Below are positions 14,784 to 20,759 of a stretch of DNA of 20,759 nucleotides, piece after piece. The DNA is from JAZKFR01 sp040386295. GTDB taxonomy: Bacteria > Pseudomonadota > Gammaproteobacteria > Burkholderiales > Rhodocyclaceae. The notes beneath the pieces are model-generated. The model searched no databases and was not told where the DNA came from. It worked only from the letters and a program-made list of their open reading frames with translations. The DNA lies in the NCBI GenBank assembly GCA_040386295.1, contig JAZKFR010000108.1, positions 1 through 20,759 of the forward strand, given 5' to 3'. Position numbers and translations under genes: made by a program. Numbering within the stretch: the first letter of the stretch is position 1; each line of letters starts with the position of its first letter.

Positions 14784-15701
14784 CTATCTATGAACCACTG
14801 GCAGGGGAAAGGCAGGCAAGCTGGAGAATGCGTCGTGCTCGTATCGTGGTGGCGCACTGAACTGTGCTTGCTGCTCCGTATCAAAGACCAAATCCCCGCC
14901 AGCCATTGAGCTAAGTGCCGTGCCAAGACCCAGGTTCTTGAAATCGAATAGACGATGATCAGCAAGATGCGAAGGCACTACATGTTGCAACGCGGAGAAA
15001 ACAGCTTCGGTTCTGCCCGGAAAACGGGTATCCCAGTCGTGCATCATTTCGCGGATTTTTTGCCGCTGCAGATTGTCTTGCGCGCCGCATAAATTGCACG
15101 GAATGATCGGAAATTCCATGGCACGGGCAAAGCGTGCTATGTCGCTTTCAGCGCAATAAGCCAAGGGTCGAATCACCGTATGTGCGCCGTCGTCGGTGAG
15201 TAATTTAGGCGGCATCGCTTTTAATCTGCCGCCAAAGAACAAGTTGAGAAAAAGGGTATGCACCATGTCATCGCGGTGATGACCGAGCGCGATTTTATTC
15301 GCGCCCAACTCTTTGGCAGTACGGTAAATAATCCCCCGGCGCAAACGCGAACACAGCGAGCAAGTCGTTTTACCCTCGGGAATTTTTTCTTTGACCACCG
15401 AGTAGGTGTCTTGCTCAACGATGCGGTACTCAATCCCTAACTGCGCCAAATAATTCGGCAGCACATGTTCAGGAAAACCAGGCTGCTTTTGATCAAGGTT
15501 CATCGCGATCAGGCGGAACGCTACCGGCGCTCGGGCGCGCAAAGCGATCAAACTGGACAGTAGGGTATAGGAATCTTTGCCGCCCGAAACGCAGACTAAT
15601 ACGGTATCGCCTTGCTCGATCATGTTGTAGTCATGAATCGCACGACCCACTTGGCCTTCAAGACGCTTCTTCAGACGCAATACGTTACGCGAGGGTTCCA
15701 C
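14784..15701 (-). CDS. ttcA: tRNA 2-thiocytidine synthetase TtcA
   Basis: Makes 2-thiocytidine at position 32 of certain tRNAs using ATP and an iron-sulfur cluster, in the cytoplasm. It shows the PP-loop SGGKDS (residues 39-44 from this start) and two CxxC pairs, CSLC (C114, C117) and CNLC (C202, C205), with LDQKQPGFP and GHHRDD also typical. The open frame extends upstream to a TTG at 15782 inside the endopeptidase gene, but there is no ATG. I choose the GTG at 15701: GGA lies seven bases upstream, it leaves 32 bp after the preceding stop, and it gives 305 residues, close to the family length. The tail past VVPSHLADHRLFDF is poorly conserved. Likely co-transcribed with the flanking genes. 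Confidence 0.93.
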   Translation of the reverse strand: MEPSRNVLRLKKRLEGQVGRAIHDYNMIEQGDTVLVCVSGGKDSYTLLSSLIALRARAPVAFRLIAMNLDQKQPGFPEHVLPNYLAQLGIEYRIVEQDTYSVVKEKIPEGKTTCSLCSRLRRGIIYRTAKELGANKIALGHHRDDMVHTLFLNLFFGGRLKAMPPKLLTDDGAHTVIRPLAYCAESDIARFARAMEFPIIPCNLCGAQDNLQRQKIREMMHDWDTRFPGRTEAVFSALQHVVPSHLADHRLFDFKNLGLGTALSSMAGGDLVFDTEQQAQFSAPPRYEHDAFSSLPAFPLPVVHR

Positions 15702-15733
15702 AGGTTTTTCCGTTAAGGCCGAAGCGGCTAAGG

Positions 15734-16732
15734 CTAAGCTTTGGCCAGGGTTTTTTGAACGCTCGCAGCATGCTCGAGCCAACGTTTGATTCGATTTGCA
15801 TCGCTAATGCGGGCAAGCTTACCCATAGAATCAAGTAAGACGATGATCATCGGTTTATCGGACAAACGAACCTGCATGACTAAGCAACGACCAGCTTCTT
15901 GGATATAACCCGTTTTTGACAGGCCGATATCCCAACTGCCCCCACGCACCAGCTGGTTGGTATTCATAAAATCAGTACTGTGCCCACCGAGATCGACGGT
16001 AGCACTGGCGGTTGTCGAGAATTCACGAATCAAGGGGTAGCTGTGTGCGGCCAAAACCATTTTGGCCAAATCACGCGCCGTCGAAACGTTATTGCTGGTC
16101 AGCCCGGTCGGGTCTTCGAAGTGCGTATTACGCATCCCGAGCTGACGTGCTTTTTGATTCATCGCCGACAAAAAGGCCGACATGCCACCGGGATAGTGGC
16201 GCGCCAACGCGGAAGCAGCACGATTCTCGGAAGACATCAAAGCCAATAATAGGGCGTTCTCACGGCTCAATACGGTACCCACCGCCAAGCGCGAGCGACT
16301 GCCTTTAAGGTAGTCAACGTCTTGCTCGCTAATGCTGATTGATTCTTGTAAGGCCGGATGGCTATCGAGTACGACCATCGCGGTCATCAATTTAGTAATC
16401 GAGGCAATCGGCACGACAGCATCTGCGTTCTTTTGGTACAAGGCATTTCCACCCTGTTCAAGCACCAAGGCCGAAGCCGATTCAACCGATAATTTATTGG
16501 GAACTGCTGCCTCTGCATGCACTTTAGTACGCAGTGCTTTTTTGGTTTTTTTCGTCGCGGGCTTTGCCGCTTGGCGCTTCGGGCGCTTCTTTTGTGCGCT
16601 CGGCGCTTTAGCCGCACTCGCCGCACGAACATTCGCTTCGGCGCTAGGGACGGCTTGCGCTGCACTGCTGAGTAGAAGACTGCTAGCGAGCACAGCGGCG
16701 AGCAAACAAAGTGTGTTTAGCTTGATACGCAT
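15734..16732 (-). CDS. pbpG: D-alanyl-D-alanine endopeptidase (PBP7/S11 family)
   Basis: A periplasmic serine peptidase that cleaves cross-links in peptidoglycan. Of 332 residues, 1-27 form a signal peptide (LCLLAAVLASSLLLSSAAQA). A basic Lys/Ala/Pro-rich linker (about 45-72) precedes the catalytic domain. The three penicillin-binding motifs are present: SITK (S111, K114), SEN (S168, N170) and KTG (K273-G275). The ATG at 16732 is preferred over an in-frame TTG at 16747 because AGGAG lies just upstream and the signal peptide begins there. The linker is unusually long and basic and may bind the cell wall or DNA-like polyanions. An S11 carboxypeptidase role is the alternative. It lies between parB and ttcA. 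Confidence 0.9.
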   Translation of the reverse strand: MRIKLNTLCLLAAVLASSLLLSSAAQAVPSAEANVRAASAAKAPSAQKKRPKRQAAKPATKKTKKALRTKVHAEAAVPNKLSVESASALVLEQGGNALYQKNADAVVPIASITKLMTAMVVLDSHPALQESISISEQDVDYLKGSRSRLAVGTVLSRENALLLALMSSENRAASALARHYPGGMSAFLSAMNQKARQLGMRNTHFEDPTGLTSNNVSTARDLAKMVLAAHSYPLIREFSTTASATVDLGGHSTDFMNTNQLVRGGSWDIGLSKTGYIQEAGRCLVMQVRLSDKPMIIVLLDSMGKLARISDANRIKRWLEHAASVQKTLAKA

Positions 16733-16800
16733 TTTTTTCTCCTGCAAATAGCCATAGGTTCCGCAATTTCAGGGGCTTACTTTAGTTCTTACGGCTTGTT

Positions 16801-16824
16801 TAGTTCTACATCTAGTTCTACGTC
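16801..16824. repeat. Tandem 12-bp repeat in parB-pbpG spacer
   Basis: TAGTTCTACATC is followed directly by TAGTTCTACGTC (11 of 12 bases equal), with a further TAGTTCT about 20 bp to the left. The 143-bp spacer has no other obvious feature and no T-tailed terminator after parB. Confidence 0.6.
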
Positions 16825-16875
16825 TTTTCCAAGCGTGACTTGAGCGCCTTACTCGAATGATCCTTGCACAGGTCA

Positions 16876-17724
16876 TCAGTGTCGCATGTGTTGCAAAATC
16901 CCCTCTAACTCTTCGAGGTCACCAAAGCGGATATGCAAGGTCCCCGCCCCTTTGCGATTCGCACGAATTTCTACCTTGGCACCGAGCAAATCGGCCAATT
17001 CATCCTGTAAGCGCAACACGTCTTGATCCACCTTAGGCGGCGCTTTGGCCGCCTGCGTGCTGCCTGCTTTGAGCGAGTGCTGAACCAAGCGCTCAGCCTC
17101 ACGCACCGAGAGCCCCTTTTGCGCAATCTGTTGCGCTAATTGCACCTGGGCTGCGCCTTCTATCGGCAATAGCGCGCGCGCGTGCCCCATATCAATCGAG
17201 CCGCTCATCAGCAAGTCTTGTACGGCGCCAGTGAGTTGGAGCAAACGCAGCAAATTAGAGGTGGCCGAACGCGAGCGACCGACAGCATCGGCTGCTTGCT
17301 GGTGCGTCAGCGCAAACTCGTCGACCAGGCGCTGTATTCCTTGCGCTTCTTCAAGCGGGTTAAGGTTTTCACGCTGAATGTTCTCAACCAAGGCCATCGC
17401 CAAAGCGACGTCATCAGCAACGTAGCGAATCAAAGTCGGCACTTCGCTTAAGCCGGCCATTTTAGCCGCGCGCCAGCGTCGTTCGCCGGCAATAATTTCG
17501 TAGCGATCATCGGCAAGCGGGCGAACCAAGATCGGTTGCATTAAGCCTTGTTTACGAATTGATTCAGCCAAGGTTTCAAGCGAGACAGGATCCATGTGCG
17601 TGCGCGGCTGATACTTTCCCGTTTGCAAATTGCTGAGGGGAAGAACACGCTGTTGATCACGCTGCTCGCTTTCGTTCCCGGCCAGCAGCGCGTCCAAACC
17701 ACGCCCCAATCCTTTTAACTTCAT
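16876..17724 (-). CDS. parB: Chromosome partitioning protein ParB
   Basis: A 282-residue CTP-dependent DNA clamp that loads at parS and helps separate chromosome origins together with ParA. The N-terminal GLGRGLDALL segment is the usual ParA-contact region. The ParB/Srx domain shows TGKYQPRTHMD, GERRWRAAKMAGL (residues 80-92, nucleotide-binding box) and ENIQREN (114-120). The helix-turn-helix is HQQAADAVGRSRSATSNLLR (141-160). The C-terminal part fits dimerisation. Its ATG overlaps the parA stop by four bases (17721-17724), a sign of translational coupling. I found no perfect parS 16-mer in the window. Confidence 0.96.
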   Translation of the reverse strand: MKLKGLGRGLDALLAGNESEQRDQQRVLPLSNLQTGKYQPRTHMDPVSLETLAESIRKQGLMQPILVRPLADDRYEIIAGERRWRAAKMAGLSEVPTLIRYVADDVALAMALVENIQRENLNPLEEAQGIQRLVDEFALTHQQAADAVGRSRSATSNLLRLLQLTGAVQDLLMSGSIDMGHARALLPIEGAAQVQLAQQIAQKGLSVREAERLVQHSLKAGSTQAAKAPPKVDQDVLRLQDELADLLGAKVEIRANRKGAGTLHIRFGDLEELEGILQHMRH

Positions 17725-18539
17725 GCCGACGCTCCTTCTATCGCATGCGCTGTACTCGCCCCTGCGGGCGTAAGCTCGCTGGCTTGCCGCGCCAGCATCT
17801 CTTGCGCCAGCGCAAGGTAAGCCTGCGCGCCTCTTGCGTTGCGATCAAAACTGAGCAGAGGTTTGCCGTAGGAGGGAGCCTCGGCCAAGCGCACGTTACG
17901 CGGAATGACGGTGCGATAAACCTTATCGCCGAAATGGCTTTCCAATTCGGCGGAGACTTGTTGTGTGAGGGTAGAACGGGGATCAACCATGGTGCGCAGT
18001 AGTCCTTCTATAACCAAACGTGAATTGAGATGGGCACGTATTTTTTTCAGCGTGGCAACAAGATCGCTCAAACCTTCCAAGGCGTAGTACTCACACTGCA
18101 TGGGAATCATCACGCAGGCAGCAGCAACCAGGCCGTTGACGGTCAACATATTGAGCGCTGGCGGGCAATCAATCAGGATGAAGTCGTAATCGTCCAAGAC
18201 GCTCTGCAGCGCATCGCGTAGGCGATATTCACGCTGTTTCATTTCGATCAGCTCAACCTCAGCCCCCGCTAACTCACGATTAGACGGCAAAATATCGAAG
18301 CCAAACTCTGTTTTAATGCGCGCCTCAAGCAGTGTCGAGCGACCAATCAGCACCTGATAAACACTAGGCAAAGCGGTGTGCTTGAGTACGCCACAGCCGG
18401 TCGTGGCATTGCCTTGTGGATCGAGATCGATCATCAGCACACGCTGACCCAGAGCGACCAGGCTGGCCGAAAGATTGACCGCCGTCGTCGTTTTCCCGAC
18501 GCCGCCTTTCTGGTTAGTCACTGCCAAAATTTTTGCCAT
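17721..18539 (-). CDS. parA: Chromosome partitioning ATPase ParA (Soj)
   Basis: A 272-residue ATPase that binds DNA non-specifically in its ATP form and is released by ParB, driving origin movement. It has the deviant Walker A KGGVGKTTTAVNLSASL (from residue 11), the A' motif LMIDLDPQGNATTGCG, and FILIDCPPALNMLTVNGL. There is no long N-terminal DNA-binding extension, which fits the chromosomal type rather than large plasmid ParA. The tail of about 15 residues after the core is poorly conserved. AAGGA lies seven to eight bases before the ATG. It starts 20 bp after rsmG and overlaps parB by four bases. Confidence 0.96.
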   Translation of the reverse strand: MAKILAVTNQKGGVGKTTTAVNLSASLVALGQRVLMIDLDPQGNATTGCGVLKHTALPSVYQVLIGRSTLLEARIKTEFGFDILPSNRELAGAEVELIEMKQREYRLRDALQSVLDDYDFILIDCPPALNMLTVNGLVAAACVMIPMQCEYYALEGLSDLVATLKKIRAHLNSRLVIEGLLRTMVDPRSTLTQQVSAELESHFGDKVYRTVIPRNVRLAEAPSYGKPLLSFDRNARGAQAYLALAQEMLARQASELTPAGASTAHAIEGASA

Positions 18540-18559
18540 GGGCTATTCCTTCAAGGCGT

Positions 18560-19258
18560 TTAAGGGGTAGCGCGGCCATGGCGCAGGACGACCAGATGAC
18601 GCTCGGCATCCAGTCCAGGCACAACCAGGCGATGCACCACGTCCACGGTTGCTATAGCTTGCTGCGCCAGAGCATCCAGCTCCTCCTGCGGCCAAGCACC
18701 TTTCATCGCCAACCAACGGCCATCGGCTTGCAACAAGGTTTGCGACAAGCTCACAAACTCAAATAGAGAAGAAAAAGCGCGCGCGACAATCGCACTAAAT
18801 AGCACCGATTTCGGATATTGCTCAACACGGCCGCAATGCACCACCACATTGCCCAAACCCAACTCAATGCTCGCCTGCTGTAAGAAAGCGGTTTTCTTGG
18901 AATTGCTGTCAAGCAAGGTAAACATCCAATCGGGCCGGGCAATCGCCAAGGGAATCCCCGGAAAGCCACCCCCGCTACCGACGTCCAATAGATGAAATAA
19001 ATGCCCGTTCTGCGCAGGCTGTTCACATAGCTGATCAGCCTGCTTTATTAACTGCGGCAGGATAGACAAGGAATCGAGCAAATGGTGGCTGAGCATCTGC
19101 TGCTCGCTGCGCAAAGCCGTCAGGTTGTAGGTTTTGTTCCACTTACACAGCAGCGCGGTGTACGCCAAGAGCTGTTGCTGCGCACCAGGCGGCAGATCCA
19201 AGCCGAGTGCGCGCAAGCCCTCAGCCAGCTGTTGTTCAATCGGCTGCACGCGCTCCAT
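18560..19258 (-). CDS. rsmG: 16S rRNA (guanine-527-N7)-methyltransferase RsmG
   Basis: A 232-residue methyltransferase that uses S-adenosylmethionine to methylate G527 of 16S rRNA; its loss gives low-level streptomycin resistance. It shows WNKTYNLTALR near residue 40, the cofactor loop LLDVGSGGGFPGIPLAI (91-107) and LLDSNSKKTAFLQQ. The ATG at 19256-19258 directly follows the TAA of mnmG with no spacer. The order mnmG-rsmG-parA-parB is the classic origin-proximal arrangement of proteobacteria. Confidence 0.96.
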   Translation of the reverse strand: MERVQPIEQQLAEGLRALGLDLPPGAQQQLLAYTALLCKWNKTYNLTALRSEQQMLSHHLLDSLSILPQLIKQADQLCEQPAQNGHLFHLLDVGSGGGFPGIPLAIARPDWMFTLLDSNSKKTAFLQQASIELGLGNVVVHCGRVEQYPKSVLFSAIVARAFSSLFEFVSLSQTLLQADGRWLAMKGAWPQEELDALAQQAIATVDVVHRLVVPGLDAERHLVVLRHGRATP

Positions 19259-20759
19259 TTACAAGCGACTCGTGCGCTGCGGCGCCGATTCATTCGTCTC
19301 ACACAAATCAGCTTCAGCGCCCAAGGTGCCGCGTTTGAGGTAGACCAGCAACATGGAAATAGCAGCCGGCGTCATGCCCTGAATGCGCGAGGCCTGACCA
19401 ATAGTTTGCGGACGATGCTGAAGCAATTTTTGCTGCACCTCGGCAGATAAACCGCCGACGTTCTTAAAGTCAAAATGAGCCGGCAAAGGGGTTTCTTCAT
19501 GCGCCAAATTTTTGTGCACTTCTTCTTGCTGACGTTCGATATACCCTTGGTATTTCGCCTGAATGTCGAGTTGCTCTATCCATTGCGGCTCGCTTAGGCC
19601 ATGCGACTGAGCCGACCCGTCCGGCAAGAGATCCTCGGCGCGCTCGGGCATCAGCTCTAGCAAATCTTGATAACGCACATCGGGTCGGCGCAGCAAATCG
19701 TACAGGTTGTGTTCATGCTCAATCGCTTTGCCCAGTACGCGTAACACCGTCTCCGGCGCAACGCTACCCGGACGCACCCAGCTTGAACGCAAGCGCTCCT
19801 GTTCACGCGCAATTGCCTCTCGTTTCGCGCAAAAAGCAGCCCACCGAGTGTCATCAACCAAACCCAGACGACGCCCATGTTCAGTCAAGCGTAGATCGGC
19901 ATTATCTTCACGTAAGGACAAACGATATTCGGCACGGCTGGTGAACATACGATACGGCTCGGAAACCCCGCGTGTGATCAGATCATCGACCAACACGCCG
20001 AGGTAAGCTTCGTCACGACGGGGCGCCCAAGCCGCTTTACCTTGCGTCTGCAAAGCCGCGTTCACGCCCGCCAACAAGCCCTGCGCCGCAGCCTCTTCGT
20101 AGCCCGTGGTGCCGTTGATTTGGCCGGCGAAAAAGAGACCGTTAATGTCTTTAGTTTCAAGGCTGGAACGTAGTGAGCGCGGATCGAAGTAGTCGTATTC
20201 GATCGCGTAGCCAGGGCGCAAAATATGCGCATTTTCTAGCCCGCGAATCGAGCGCACCAAGGCCAGCTCGCGCGCTCGGCAGTGGAGCTCGCGAAGGATT
20301 GGCGGTCGGATCGCATCCTGCGCCGGCTCGAAGCGATGCTCGCGGTGGCCGATCGCAGCGCGTCGTTCATCATCACGGGCACCGGGNNNNNNNNNNATCG
20401 AGCGCACCAAGGCCAGCTGCACGTCGAAGGGCAAGCTAGTAGAAATCCCGTTTGGGTAAATCTCGTGCGTATTGAGCCCTTCTGGCTCAAGAAAAACATT
20501 GTGACTGTCTTTGCTAGCAAAACGATGGATTTTATCTTCAATCGACGGACAGTAACGCGGCCCTACCCCCTCGATCACCCCCGAATACATAGGCGAACGA
20601 TCCAGGTTGGCACGAATAAAATCATGTGTTTGTGCGTTAGTTTGTGTGATCCAGCACGGTATCTGTTGCGGATGTTGGCTCGCCTCACCGAGAAAAGAAA
20701 ACACCGGCAAAGGCTGATCAGAGTGCTGTGCCTGCAAAACAGAAAAATCGATTGTCTTC
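19259..20759 (-). CDS. mnmG: tRNA uridine 5-carboxymethylaminomethyl modification enzyme MnmG (partial, interrupted by misassembly)
   Basis: FAD-dependent partner of MnmE; together they build the cmnm5 group on wobble uridine 34 of tRNAs. The first roughly 190 residues, including the FAD-binding GxGxxG, lie beyond the right edge; the frame is open to the last base. It shows GVGPRYCPSIEDK (family signature), NGISTSLPFDVQLALVRS, IRGLENAHILRPGYAIEYDYFDP and INGTTGYEEAAAQGLLAG, and ends normally at 19259. Between LALVRS and IRGLENAH the window has 150 extra bases (20247-20396). They consist of a 22-bp duplication, 118 bp of foreign sequence and 10 N. The frame stays open only because 150 divides by three. 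Removing them gives the expected uninterrupted family sequence, so the insertion is almost certainly not in the real protein. Confidence 0.93.
   Translation of the reverse strand, partial: KTIDFSVLQAQHSDQPLPVFSFLGEASQHPQQIPCWITQTNAQTHDFIRANLDRSPMYSGVIEGVGPRYCPSIEDKIHRFASKDSHNVFLEPEGLNTHEIYPNGISTSLPFDVQLALVRSXXXXPGARDDERRAAIGHREHRFEPAQDAIRPPILRELHCRARELALVRSIRGLENAHILRPGYAIEYDYFDPRSLRSSLETKDINGLFFAGQINGTTGYEEAAAQGLLAGVNAALQTQGKAAWAPRRDEAYLGVLVDDLITRGVSEPYRMFTSRAEYRLSLREDNADLRLTEHGRRLGLVDDTRWAAFCAKREAIAREQERLRSSWVRPGSVAPETVLRVLGKAIEHEHNLYDLLRRPDVRYQDLLELMPERAEDLLPDGSAQSHGLSEPQWIEQLDIQAKYQGYIERQQEEVHKNLAHEETPLPAHFDFKNVGGLSAEVQQKLLQHRPQTIGQASRIQGMTPAAISMLLVYLKRGTLGAEADLCETNESAPQRTSRL
20247..20268. 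repeat. 22-bp duplication flanking the chimeric insert, left copy
   Basis: Begins ATCGAGCGCACC and is identical to 20397-20418. Both are mnmG sequence. The left copy then runs into foreign DNA, while the right copy continues normally into mnmG. This is a hallmark of two overlapping contigs that were not merged. Confidence 0.9.
20270..20386 (+). pseudogene. hslV: Internal fragment of hslV (protease subunit), misplaced by assembly
   Basis: Read on the plus strand, 39 codons give ARSAVELAKDWRSDR, ILRRLEAMLAVAD and FIITGTG in direct succession with three to four residues between. This matches the central part of the HslV protease subunit (E. coli AAVELAKDWRTDR, LRKLEALLAVAD, LIITGNG). The fragment is about 70% G+C by my count, above its surroundings. 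It ends directly at the N run and starts at the mnmG overlap. HslV normally sits beside HslU; no other part of either is here. I infer a chimeric contig end, possibly from another organism. Confidence 0.85.
20387..20396. other. Scaffold gap of 10 N inside mnmG
   Basis: Ten N placed between the chimeric contig end (hslV fragment) and the next contig, which begins with the 22 bases already present at 20247-20268. The mnmG sequence is complete without the gap. Confidence 0.9.

Overview
The window looks like a piece of a betaproteobacterial chromosome, probably Burkholderiales and perhaps Oxalobacteraceae-like. I infer this from the minus-strand order mnmG-rsmG-parA-parB, from a TorF-type porin in front of glnK-amtB, and from the protein sequences. 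It is a draft scaffold: two runs of exactly 10 N (7688-7697 and 20387-20396) sit inside genes. Both joins look faulty, and the second carries a foreign hslV fragment.

Left part (1-8932), read mostly on the minus strand. Positions 1-505 hold no convincing gene but several copies of a GC-rich palindromic REP-like repeat. Next comes a 1736-residue calcium-binding giant protein (506-5716). It has two blocks of exactly seven FG-GAP repeats, which suggests two seven-bladed beta-propellers, and each block is followed by RTX nonapeptides. An AT-rich 384-bp gap with a perfect 18-bp palindrome separates it from an Atm1-type ABC exporter (6101-7995), which is split only by the first N run. Upstream lies a 255-residue protein of unknown function with a strong ribosome binding site and its own terminator.

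Middle (8933-13722), plus strand. A decayed CheB-type methylesterase pseudogene (about 9138-9696) precedes a nitrogen-assimilation unit: TorF-like outer-membrane porin, PII protein GlnK and ammonium channel AmtB. A sigma-54 promoter (9974-9989) and a likely NtrC site (9865-9879) lie upstream, so the unit should be switched on by nitrogen limitation. After a strong terminator comes a typical 2-Cys peroxiredoxin.

Right part (13819-20759), minus strand, a closely packed cluster read from the right edge: mnmG (5' end outside the window), rsmG, parA, parB, a PBP7-type peptidoglycan endopeptidase, ttcA, and a class III cyclase-like/FHA protein whose metal-binding site looks degenerate. The cluster joins tRNA modification (MnmG, TtcA), rRNA modification (RsmG), chromosome partitioning (ParAB) and cell-wall remodelling. 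The strongest observations are the nitrogen-controlled porin-GlnK-AmtB unit, the double-propeller giant protein, the cheB remnant, the degenerate cyclase-FHA protein, the orphan 255-residue protein, and the two assembly faults, which change how two genes should be read.
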